Position numbers and translations under genes: made by a program. The notes beneath the pieces are model-generated. The model ran no database searches. It saw nothing but the letters and a program-made list of their open reading frames with translations, and was not told the origin of the DNA. This document shows, piece after piece, positions 1-4,983 of a DNA stretch of 5,203 nucleotides; position 1 is the stretch's first letter, and every line of letters begins with the position of its first letter. Source of the stretch: Rubrobacter sp. (GTDB lineage: Bacteria > Actinomycetota > Rubrobacteria > Rubrobacterales > Rubrobacteraceae); NCBI GenBank assembly GCA_016781635.1, contig JADDPY010000195.1, forward strand, positions 1-5,203. The letters are read 5' to 3'.

Positions 1-33
1 GAGCACGTGCTCGGAATGCCGGGGTCTTTCTAG
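1..33 (+). CDS. Possible C-terminal end of an upstream gene (partial)
   Basis: The first ten codons are open in frame 1, reading EHVLGMPGSF, and end at TAG 31-33, which abuts the ATG of the CoA-transferase with no gap. A zero-gap stop-start junction on the same strand is typical of actinobacterial operons and suggests translational coupling. Ten residues are too few to identify a family. The same bases start with a perfect 12-bp palindrome, so they could instead be a non-coding upstream region. The TAG does at least show that the next gene cannot start further upstream in its own frame within this window. Confidence 0.3.
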   Translation, partial: EHVLGMPGSF

Positions 34-1236
34 ATGCTGCCGCTCGAAGGCATCACCGTCGTCTCTCTGGAGCAGGCCGTCGCGGCCCCCTTCGCCACCC
101 GACAACTCGCCGACCTCGGCGCGCGCGTCGTCAAGGTCGAGCGGCCCGGCGTCGGCGACTTCGCGCGGGGCTACGACGAGACGGTCAACGGCATGGCGAG
201 CCACTTCGTCTGGCTCAACCGCTCCAAAGAGTCCCTCGCCCTCGACCTCAAGCAAGACGACGCGAAGGAGGTTCTCCACAAGCTCGTGGCGGAGGCCGAC
301 GTCTTCGTGCAGAACCTGGCGCCCGGCGCGGCCGAGCGCCTCGGCTTCGGAGGGGACGCGCTGAGAGAAGAGAATCCTCGCCTCGTCCACTGTTCGATCT
401 CCGGCTACGGCGAGGGCGGCCCCTACACCAAGAAGAAGGCCTACGACCTGCTCGTGCAGTGCGAGGCGGGACTCGTCTCGATCACCGGTACGCCGGAGAC
501 CCCCTCAAAGGTCGGCATCTCCGTGGCCGACATAGCGGCCGGCATGTACGCCTACTCTGGCGTCCTCTCGGCGCTATTCAGGAAAGAAAGGACCGGAGAG
601 GGGGCGACGATCGAGGTCTCGATGCTGGAGGCCCTGGGAGAGTGGATGGGCTTTCCTGGCTACTTCGCAGGCTACGGCGGGGAGGAGCCGAAGAGGAGCG
701 GCGCGAGCCACGCGGCCATCGCCCCATACGGCCCCTTCGGGTGCGGCGACGGGGAGGTCGTCTTCCTCGGCATACAGAACGAAAGGGAGTGGAAGAAGTT
801 CTGCGAGGAAGTCCTGGGACGGGAGGGGATGGCCGAAGACGGGCGCTTCGCCACCAACTCCAAGCGCGTCGAGAACGGCTCCGACCTCCGCGCCGAGATC
901 GAGGGCGTCTTCTCCGGGCTCACCTCCGGGGAGGTCATAGAGAGGCTGGAGGGGGCGGGGATCGCCAACGCGAGGATGCGGGACGTAAAGGGTTTCCTCG
1001 AGCACCCGCAGCTTGAGGCGCGCGACCGCTGGCGCGAGTTCGGCTCCCCGGTGGGGCCGTTGAGGGCACTGTTGCCGCCGGCGACGCTCTCGGGGACGGA
1101 GCCGGTCATGGGGCCGATCCCCGGGGTAGGGGAACACAACGGCTCGATTCTGTCGGAGCTCGGCTACGGGGAAAGGGAGATCTCGGCTCTCGCGGAGCCG
1201 CGGAGCGGCGCACCGGCAAAGGAAGATACTCGGTAA
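34..1236 (+). CDS. CaiB/BaiF family (family III) CoA-transferase
   Basis: This 400-residue protein moves coenzyme A from an acyl-CoA donor to a free carboxylic acid in the cytoplasm. The N-terminus (LPLEGITVVSLEQAVAAPFATRQLADLGARVVKVE, in part at residues 3-37) is the family's opening segment, with the usual APF..R.LADLGA.V.KVE pattern. SGYGEGGP (123-130) and YDLLVQ (137-142) follow, and Asp138 matches the catalytic aspartate that forms the acyl-enzyme anhydride. The protein ends with the common GEHN..ILSELGY tail. Its length is normal for the family (about 380-430). The start is fixed by an in-frame TAG just before ATG 34; the ribosome site is weak (GGGGT at 22-26), fitting coupling to an upstream gene. 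Substrates in this family (formyl-, mesaconyl-, succinyl-, carnitinyl-CoA and others) cannot be told from sequence alone. It converges on the GntR gene across a 52-bp gap. Confidence 0.93.
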   Translation: MLPLEGITVVSLEQAVAAPFATRQLADLGARVVKVERPGVGDFARGYDETVNGMASHFVWLNRSKESLALDLKQDDAKEVLHKLVAEADVFVQNLAPGAAERLGFGGDALREENPRLVHCSISGYGEGGPYTKKKAYDLLVQCEAGLVSITGTPETPSKVGISVADIAAGMYAYSGVLSALFRKERTGEGATIEVSMLEALGEWMGFPGYFAGYGGEEPKRSGASHAAIAPYGPFGCGDGEVVFLGIQNEREWKKFCEEVLGREGMAEDGRFATNSKRVENGSDLRAEIEGVFSGLTSGEVIERLEGAGIANARMRDVKGFLEHPQLEARDRWREFGSPVGPLRALLPPATLSGTEPVMGPIPGVGEHNGSILSELGYGEREISALAEPRSGAPAKEDTR

Positions 1237-1288
1237 CTGACGCCGGCCGGGATCGGTCTCGCGCCGTTCGAGGATTAGTGCTCGCGAC
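1237..1288. other. Short convergent gap between CoA-transferase and GntR gene
   Basis: These 52 bp separate two convergent stop codons (TAA 1234-1236 on plus, TGA at 1291-1289 on minus). I looked for a bidirectional terminator. Only 4-bp stems are present (for example CGGC 1244-1247 with GCCG 1263-1266, and CGAG 1269-1272 with CTCG 1281-1284), and there is no T-run on either side. Termination here is probably factor-dependent, or the transcripts overlap. Confidence 0.5.
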
Positions 1289-2107
1289 TCACGTAGTTCT
1301 CCGGCGCATTTGTAGCCGGTAGGCGTAGCGGTCGGGGTTGTAGAAGCTTGTGGCAAGCTCGATCGGGGTGCCCTCCGTATCGAAGTAGGTGCGGTCCGCG
1401 CGCAGGCAGGGCTGTCCGGCATCGTGGTCGATGAGCGGCGCGACGTCCGGGGGGGTCGAGACGGCGGTAATAACCTGGTTGGCCCCCGCGATGGTGCCCG
1501 GCATGAGGCTCTCGAGAGTGCCTATAACCGTCCCGACGCCCTTCATGGGTAGGGCTTCGGATTCCGCGAGGCGCTGTCCCAACTCGGGCGGAAGATAGAC
1601 GTGGGTCAGGCCGAAAGGAGCGCCTTCGTAGAATCGCCGCAGCGCTAGCGCGGCGACTACTTTGGATGGTAGCTCGAGGCGAAGCGCGGCCTCCTCCTCG
1701 GGGATCAGCTCGATCCGCTGGAGTAACTCCATCTCGGTGCCGGCGAAAGCTTGCAGGTCCTCGATGGCGCCGATCGAGCGCACGTAGTGACGCTGCTGCG
1801 AGAAGTTGGTGGGGAAAGTGCCCCTTCCCGCCACCCTGTACACGAGACCCTCGCCCACGAGATCCTGGAACGCTCGCCGAACGGTCTGGCGGCTTACGTT
1901 ATATGTCTCCGCGAGCTCGACCTCGGTAGGCATACGCTCGCCAGTCTTGAACCGCCCTTCCTCGAGAGACAATCGAAGATCTTCGGAGAGACGCTGATGG
2001 GCAGGAGAGGTCTGACGTTTCTGCTCCGAGCGCCTCACCTTCTCACCAAGCATAGTCTTACCAAGGGATCGCAACCCCGACGACTCGACGATCGACCGGT
2101 TATGCAT
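1289..2107 (-). CDS. GntR family transcriptional regulator, HutC subfamily (UTRA domain)
   Basis: This 272-residue cytoplasmic DNA-binding regulator has a winged helix-turn-helix at about residues 36-100. Its signature is G.RMPTE.ELAE.YNVSR.TVRRA with a wing at GLVYRVAGRGTF (87-98). An effector-binding UTRA domain covers about 118-265 and closes with the typical SFYNPDRYAYR. HutC-type regulators are mostly repressors released by a small metabolite; the ligand is not visible here. The first ATG (2107) gives a 34-residue leader before the HTH domain. A second in-frame ATG at 2053 (residue 19) is a fair alternative, since neither has a well-placed ribosome site. A perfect 17-bp palindrome two bases upstream of ATG 2107 suggests autoregulation. 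The gene has its own 5' region and converges on the CoA-transferase, which it might control together with genes further left. That target is inference. Confidence 0.93.
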   Translation of the reverse strand: MHNRSIVESSGLRSLGKTMLGEKVRRSEQKRQTSPAHQRLSEDLRLSLEEGRFKTGERMPTEVELAETYNVSRQTVRRAFQDLVGEGLVYRVAGRGTFPTNFSQQRHYVRSIGAIEDLQAFAGTEMELLQRIELIPEEEAALRLELPSKVVAALALRRFYEGAPFGLTHVYLPPELGQRLAESEALPMKGVGTVIGTLESLMPGTIAGANQVITAVSTPPDVAPLIDHDAGQPCLRADRTYFDTEGTPIELATSFYNPDRYAYRLQMRRRTT

Positions 2108-2109
2108 CT

Positions 2110-2126
2110 CGCCAGTCTCACTGGCG
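2110..2126 (-). promoter_or_regulatory. Perfect palindrome in the GntR gene leader (candidate operator)
   Basis: CGCCAGT (2110-2116), centre CTC, ACTGGCG (2120-2126): two perfect 7-bp arms about a 3-bp centre, two bases before ATG 2107. Size and symmetry suit a dimeric GntR protein repressing its own gene. As RNA it would form a 7-bp hairpin with a GAG loop, lying between a purine-rich AGAGAGGTGG (2127-2136) and the start codon. It could therefore also affect translation. If the real start is ATG 2053, it lies about 57 bp upstream. Confidence 0.5.
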
Positions 2127-2344
2127 CCACCTCTCTGCTGAGCGAACCGAAACCTTTTCGCCTTACGCGTTTCGCCTGCTATTCTAGCTTATTCTAACCC
2201 CAACAGACCTCACCGCAGAACCGAACGCGGGTACACGCACTTGCAGCAGGATACCGGTACCGCCCGGGCCGGCTACATCCAAACCTTCATGAACAAACCC
2301 TTCCAGCATAGCAGCCGGCCGCGCGAGCGCCCCGGCAAGAGGTT
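2127..2344 (-). promoter_or_regulatory. Intergenic region between CobW stop and GntR gene, with candidate GntR promoter
   Basis: About 220 bp without a supported gene. On the minus strand, two TAGAAT hexamers (2196-2191 and 2186-2181; five of six matches to the -10 consensus) form part of a 7-bp direct repeat, TATTCTA on plus at 2180-2186 and 2190-2196, ten bases apart. Neither has a good -35 at normal distance. Downstream of them is a second direct repeat, TTTCGCC at 2156-2162 and 2170-2176. The part nearest CobW (2245-2344) is GC-rich with short palindromes. An open frame crosses it but looks non-coding. Confidence 0.35.
2314..2336 (-). terminator. GC-rich hairpin just downstream of CobW (weak terminator candidate)
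   Basis: On the minus strand this begins nine bases after the CobW TAA. A perfect 5-bp outer stem (GCCGG 2314-2318 with CCGGC 2332-2336) and a 3-bp inner stem enclose a small loop. The position suits transcript termination or 3'-end protection. No U-run follows, only a few scattered Ts about 20 bases on, so it is not a classical intrinsic terminator. Confidence 0.3.
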
Positions 2345-3376
2345 TTAGACCCTGAGGTTTGCTTCCAGCGGTTGGGGCCTGGCCCCGGTTAGCCCGGAAA
2401 AGGTCTCCAGGGAGTCGACTATCTCCTCGGCGCGGATGCCCCTCGTTATGAAGACTATGCGCGACCGGCGGTCCTCGTCGGGCCACTCTTCGAGATGGTC
2501 CGGGGGGTGTATGACGTGCTGGACACCGTTGAGCAGCACCGGACCTGACCCTCCGACGTCGAGGAGCCCCTTGACCCGCAGCACGTCCTCGCCCCGGGCG
2601 TGAAGCAGCATGCTGAACCAGGTCCCGAAGGCGGTCCAGTCGACGGGCCCGTCAAAGGTCAGCGAGGTAGAGTGGGTCTCGGAGACGTGCAGGCCGTCGC
2701 CGAACTCGACGGCGCCCGAGGGGCGCAGCCCGGATGGGGACTGGTCCGCCGCACCGTCGCCGAAGAGCTCGTCCGGGTCCAACGCACCGAAAGGCGCCTC
2801 CAGGACCCGGGCCGAAGGGTTGATCCCCCCTACCCTGCCGCGCAGGCCGCCGACGAGGCCAGCCTCCGACACGTCGGTCTTCGTCAGGACTACCACGTCG
2901 GCGGCGGCTATCTGCTTGGTTGACTCCGGGTTGCGGTCCAGGTGCAAAGGCCCGTTCACGGCGTCGACCGTGCAGATCACGCGGTCCACCCGGTAGTGGT
3001 GCTGCAAGACGGGGTGGGAGAAGACCGTGTAGAGGATGGGGGCGGGATCCGCGAGCCCGGTGGTCTCCACGACTATCCCCTTGAGCGGCGCGATCTCACC
3101 CCGCCCCTCCTCGTCGAGCAGCCCGAGCAGGGCCTCGACGAGGTCGTCGCGCGTCGTGCAGCAGACGCAGCCGTGCCCCAGGAGCACGGTCTTCTCGTCG
3201 GCGCGCCTGAGGAGGTGGTGATCCAGGCCGACCTTGCCGAACTCGTTAACGAGCACGGCGGTGTCGCTCATCGACGGGTCGAGCAGGACCCGCGAGAGCA
3301 GCGTAGTCTTCCCGCTCCCCAGAAAACCCGTGACGATGGTTACGGGGCGCTTTGCCGGCTTATCGGGCGAGGGCAC
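2345..3376 (-). CDS. CobW/COG0523 family GTPase, putative metallochaperone
   Basis: This 343-residue protein belongs to the G3E class of SIMIBI GTPases, which use GTP hydrolysis to hand a metal, often zinc, to a client protein in the cytoplasm. Visible in order: Walker A GFLGSGKTT (17-25); the metal-binding GCVCC motif of the family (69-73, Cys70, Cys72, Cys73); ETTGLADP (104-111) in switch II; TKTD (165-168) as the guanine-specificity loop; and a C-terminal CobW_C domain at about 233-335. Length is ordinary. There is no long His-rich stretch, only HH pairs at 53-54 and 126-127. The GTG start at 3376 lies inside the preceding gene, overlapping its last 17 nt, and has no close ribosome site, so coupled translation is likely. 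No cobalamin genes are present, so a role in cobalamin synthesis is not supported. The client is unknown; the 118-residue partner is the first candidate. Confidence 0.93.
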   Translation of the reverse strand: MPSPDKPAKRPVTIVTGFLGSGKTTLLSRVLLDPSMSDTAVLVNEFGKVGLDHHLLRRADEKTVLLGHGCVCCTTRDDLVEALLGLLDEEGRGEIAPLKGIVVETTGLADPAPILYTVFSHPVLQHHYRVDRVICTVDAVNGPLHLDRNPESTKQIAAADVVVLTKTDVSEAGLVGGLRGRVGGINPSARVLEAPFGALDPDELFGDGAADQSPSGLRPSGAVEFGDGLHVSETHSTSLTFDGPVDWTAFGTWFSMLLHARGEDVLRVKGLLDVGGSGPVLLNGVQHVIHPPDHLEEWPDEDRRSRIVFITRGIRAEEIVDSLETFSGLTGARPQPLEANLRV

Positions 3377-3716
3377 CGTCGAGCATCCGTTCCTTCAAGG
3401 CGGGGTCCAGCGGGTCGAGCGGGCGGCCGAGGATTTTCTCCGCCGCGGGCCACAACGCCCCGAGGTCCTGCACTATCCGCGAGTTCCCCTTGCCATCGCT
3501 CAGCACGTACTTGCTACCCGCCCAATCTTTTACCCGGAGCCCGTAATAGGCGAGCACCTCGTTCGTCACCGCCGCCCTGTGCGCCCGGTCCCGGCGACGG
3601 TCGCGCTGGTACTCGGTCGGGTCCGCGTCAGGGCCGGCCGCCCGCGCCCGGTCCTCGACGTAACGGTCCGTCCAGTGAGCCTGCGCCACGAAGTCCTGCC
3701 CGCAAAGCACGCACAT
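3360..3716 (-). CDS. Small CxxC protein translationally coupled to CobW, function unknown
   Basis: The 118 residues begin MCVLCGQDF, so the CxxC (Cys2, Cys5) sits at the extreme N-terminus, followed by His14-Trp15. An Arg/Asp-rich helix (about 37-47) leads into VTNEVLAYYGLRVKDWAGSKYVLSDGKG, in part at 50-77, then LGALWPAAE (85-93) and GRPLDPLDPAL (97-107). From memory, similar short proteins with CxxC, HW, ALWPAAE and DPLDP elements occur beside CobW genes in other bacteria, usually as hypothetical proteins. The start is ATG 3716 because GGGAGGT (3732-3726) lies nine bases before it. The frame stays open upstream to 3845, but that part is Gly/Arg-rich and unlike the rest. The last 17 nt overlap the CobW start. 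There is no signal peptide or membrane segment. A metal-binding CobW partner or client is inferred from the cysteines and the coupling. Confidence 0.82.
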   Translation of the reverse strand: MCVLCGQDFVAQAHWTDRYVEDRARAAGPDADPTEYQRDRRRDRAHRAAVTNEVLAYYGLRVKDWAGSKYVLSDGKGNSRIVQDLGALWPAAEKILGRPLDPLDPALKERMLDGALAR

Positions 3717-3725
3717 CCTGCTCTT

Positions 3726-3732
3726 ACCTCCC
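3726..3732 (-). promoter_or_regulatory. Strong ribosome binding site that sets the start of the 118-residue gene
   Basis: The minus strand reads GGGAGGT, followed by nine bases and ATG 3716. It is the best Shine-Dalgarno match in this stretch. It rules against the 43-residue longer frame that would start at 3845. Confidence 0.7.
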
Positions 3733-3763
3733 GAAAAGGCTTCCACAGAGAAACTACATCCGC

Positions 3764-3792
3764 AGACTACGCCCGCGCCGCGTCCACGACAA
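3764..3792 (-). promoter_or_regulatory. Candidate promoter of the CxxC-protein/CobW operon
   Basis: On the minus strand, TTGTCG (3792-3787) and TAGTCT (3769-3764) are separated by 17 bases. This fits the loose TTGNNN / TANNNT pattern of actinobacterial housekeeping promoters and would give a leader of about 40 nt. The match is modest (-10 three of six to consensus). I saw no AT-rich Zur-box-like palindrome near it. Confidence 0.3.
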
Positions 3793-3815
3793 CCCCCGCC
3801 GTACATCCCCGAGCT

Positions 3816-3844
3816 TGGGGCAAGCCGTGTCGCGACTTGCCCCA
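3816..3844 (-). terminator. Perfect 9-bp hairpin between the PgdA-like gene and the CxxC gene
   Basis: TGGGGCAAG (3816-3824) and CTTGCCCCA (3836-3844) are perfect inverted arms around an 11-nt loop. The hairpin starts about 28 bases after the TAG of the PgdA-like gene and upstream of the candidate promoter of the next operon. It therefore probably ends or trims the PgdA-like transcript. No U-run follows on the minus strand, so it would be a non-canonical terminator. A competing 6-bp stem, GCCGTG (3824-3829) with CACGGC (3843-3848), shares bases with it. Confidence 0.45.
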
Positions 3845-3872
3845 CGGCATCACTGCGTCCGGCTCGGGACTG

Positions 3873-4817
3873 CTAGCCGTTGGATGCGGTCGGGGTGTCG
3901 ATCCCGTACATGTTCAGGCCCGGGTCGTGGTTCGGCGCGGACCTCGGGCAGCGCTGGAGGAAGTCGTCGGCGATGTTCTCCATCGTTGCCCACCTCACAC
4001 CGTCGTGACCGTTGATGTAGTCAATGAGACGCTCCAGCATCAGCAGGACCTGAGGGCGACCCGAAACATCCGGGTGGATCGTCAGGCAGTACGTGGCGTA
4101 GTCCATCTCGCGGTAGACCCAGTCGAACTGGTCCTTCCACATCTGCTCGATGTCCCTGGGGTTGACGAAGCCGTGGGAGTTCGGGCTCCCCTTGATGAAC
4201 ATCATCGGCGGCAGATCGTCGAGGTACCAGTTTCCGCCGATCTTGACGAGGTCGATCTCCTCGCCCCGGACCAGGGGCTTCATCCACTCCTGGGCCGACT
4301 TTCCGTAGTCGATCTTGGTCCACGTGTCCCCGACGCGCGCGTAGTAAGGCGTGAAATCGCGGTGCTGGAGGGAGTGGTCGTACTTGTAGCCGTACTTCAT
4401 CAACAGCTCGTTGGAGGCGTTCGAGACCTCCCACCACGGCGCGACGTTCCCGACCGGCTTCTTGCCGGCGACGTTCTCGATCAAGTCGAGGCACTTCTTG
4501 AGGACGTCTTCCTCTTGCTGCGGGGTCATCGCTACCGGGTTCTCGTGCGAGTAACCGTGCGAGCCGATCTCGTGCCCGGCGTCCACGACCATCTTGACCT
4601 GCTCGGGGAAGGTCTCGATGGAGTGCCCGGGGATAAACCACGTCGTCTGCAGGTCGTACTTCTCGAAGAGCTTCAAGAGCCTCGGAGTGCCGATCTCACC
4701 GGAGAACAAGCCCCGGGAGATGTCGTCCGGCGAGTCCTCGCCCCCGTAAGACCCGAGCCACCCGGCCACGGCGTCGATGTCGATGCCGATGGAGCAGAAG
4801 ATCTCTTTCTGAGCCAT
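3873..4817 (-). CDS. Polysaccharide deacetylase (NodB-fold, CE4) family hydrolase, HpPgdA-like
   Basis: These 314 residues closely resemble, from memory, H. pylori PgdA (HP0310, 293 residues), with nearly the same opening ([20 protein letters not shown] in part, residues 13-32). The metal triad is Asp15, His87 and His91 (HGYSH, 87-91), matching Asp14, His86 and His90 there. APWWE (126-130) replaces the usual third CE4 motif and LTIHPD (245-250) holds the late His. The classical TFDDG first motif reads GIDID, as in PgdA and PuuE-like members. HpPgdA is tied to peptidoglycan deacetylation, but relatives include PuuE allantoinases and, as I recall, a cyclic-imide hydrolase of Pseudomonas. No signal peptide is present: the catalytic domain starts at residue 5, so a cytoplasmic small-molecule amide or imide is a real alternative. 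About 22 extra residues lie at the C-terminus. ATG 4817 has AAGGAG four to five bases upstream. The gene is divergent from the asparaginase. Confidence 0.9.
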   Translation of the reverse strand: MAQKEIFCSIGIDIDAVAGWLGSYGGEDSPDDISRGLFSGEIGTPRLLKLFEKYDLQTTWFIPGHSIETFPEQVKMVVDAGHEIGSHGYSHENPVAMTPQQEEDVLKKCLDLIENVAGKKPVGNVAPWWEVSNASNELLMKYGYKYDHSLQHRDFTPYYARVGDTWTKIDYGKSAQEWMKPLVRGEEIDLVKIGGNWYLDDLPPMMFIKGSPNSHGFVNPRDIEQMWKDQFDWVYREMDYATYCLTIHPDVSGRPQVLLMLERLIDYINGHDGVRWATMENIADDFLQRCPRSAPNHDPGLNMYGIDTPTASNG

Positions 4818-4821
4818 CTTT

Positions 4822-4827
4822 CTCCTT
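4822..4827 (-). promoter_or_regulatory. Ribosome binding site of the PgdA-like gene
   Basis: The minus strand reads AAGGAG four bases before ATG 4817, within a purine-rich run (GGGGAAAGAAAGGAGAAAG). Complementarity is strong and the spacing slightly short. It supports ATG 4817 as the start. Confidence 0.6.
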
Positions 4828-4852
4828 TCTTTCCCCTGTATCCGACGCGCAG

Positions 4853-4866
4853 CATCTTACAAGATG
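4853..4866. promoter_or_regulatory. Palindrome 1 in the divergent promoter region (candidate operator)
   Basis: CATCTT (4853-4858), AC, AAGATG (4861-4866): perfect 6-bp arms with a 2-bp centre. Flanking CGCA (4848-4851) and TGCG (4867-4870) are also complementary but offset by one base (G4852). It covers the candidate -10 (TAAGAT on minus, 4859-4854) of the PgdA-like gene, so a bound regulator would block that promoter. Confidence 0.5.
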
Positions 4867-4883
4867 TGCGTACAATTACGCAA
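4854..4883 (-). promoter_or_regulatory. Candidate promoter of the PgdA-like gene
   Basis: On the minus strand, TTGCGT (4883-4878) and TAAGAT (4859-4854) are 18 bases apart, giving a leader of about 30 nt before ATG 4817. Matches are three of six and four of six. The -10 hexamer and the 18-base spacer are the same as in the candidate promoter of the divergent gene, which adds some weight. Both elements overlap the two palindromes. Confidence 0.4.
4867..4882. promoter_or_regulatory. Palindrome 2 in the divergent promoter region (candidate operator)
   Basis: TGCGTA (4867-4872), CAAT, TACGCA (4877-4882): perfect 6-bp arms with a 4-bp AT-rich centre. It begins at the base after palindrome 1 ends, so the centres are about 15 bp apart. 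Its right arm overlaps the candidate -35 of the PgdA-like gene. A GTA/TAC half-site pair of this kind could suit a GntR or TetR type dimer, but the regulator is not identifiable. Confidence 0.5.
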
Positions 4884-4916
4884 AACTCTGGACATACTCC
4901 GCACAACAACCAAAGT

Positions 4917-4946
4917 TTGAAGGCCTGTCCGAAGCTCGGTTAAGAT
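4917..4946 (+). promoter_or_regulatory. Candidate promoter of the asparaginase gene
   Basis: TTGAAG (4917-4922) and TAAGAT (4941-4946) are 18 bases apart, four of six matches each. They lie just before an A-run, with an expected start near 4953 and a leader of about 30 nt. The palindromes would then sit roughly 70-100 bp upstream of this start, a distance better suited to activation than to direct blocking. Confidence 0.45.
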
Positions 4947-4970
4947 AAAAAACCGGGTGGCAAAGAAGTA

Positions 4971-4976
4971 AGGAGG
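4971..4976 (+). promoter_or_regulatory. Ribosome binding site of the asparaginase gene
   Basis: A perfect AGGAGG seven bases before GTG 4984. It picks this GTG over another GTG at 4979, which is in a different frame and too close to the site. Confidence 0.8.
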
Positions 4977-4983
4977 ACGTGAG

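Noticed and set aside
574..1422. 282-residue open frame on the minus strand
   Set aside because: It is antisense to the CoA-transferase and overlaps the end of the GntR gene in another frame. Its low-complexity Arg/Pro/Leu composition and lack of a motif mark it as a shadow frame.
1751..2197. 148-residue open frame on the plus strand across the GntR gene and its leader
   Set aside because: It is antisense to a clear GntR protein, has no ribosome site or domain, and its extension over the leader reflects only the absence of stops.
2252..2272. Cluster of short palindromes (TACCGGTA, CGGTACCG, GCCCGGGC)
   Set aside because: These are overlapping 8-bp self-complementary words in very GC-rich DNA. 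They do not form one coherent stem and probably arise from composition.
2184..2486. Possible small minus-strand gene in the gap after CobW (100 residues, or 41 residues from an internal ATG near 2309)
   Set aside because: The longer form overlaps CobW out of frame. The shorter form has no ribosome site, starts just past a GC-rich hairpin and runs into the GntR promoter region. No homology is recognised.
2345..3376. CobW as a cobalamin biosynthesis gene
   Set aside because: No cob/cbi gene is present and the neighbour is a small CxxC protein. The COG0523 family is mostly metal-handling, so a cobW symbol would claim too much.
3717..3845. 43-residue N-terminal extension of the CxxC protein
   Set aside because: The upstream part is Gly/Arg/Cys-rich and unlike the rest, has no ribosome site, and covers the intergenic hairpin. 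GGGAGGT nine bases before ATG 3716 gives a better start.
2942..4015. 357-residue open frame on the plus strand
   Set aside because: It is antisense to CobW and the CxxC gene, is Arg/Pro/Gly-rich with no recognisable domain, and crosses an intergenic hairpin.
3234..4943. 569-residue open frame on the plus strand
   Set aside because: It lies opposite CobW, the CxxC gene and the PgdA-like gene, is in codon register with the PgdA-like gene, and has the Val/Arg/Leu-rich composition expected of the complement of GC-rich coding DNA. It crosses the divergent promoter region and has no family signature.
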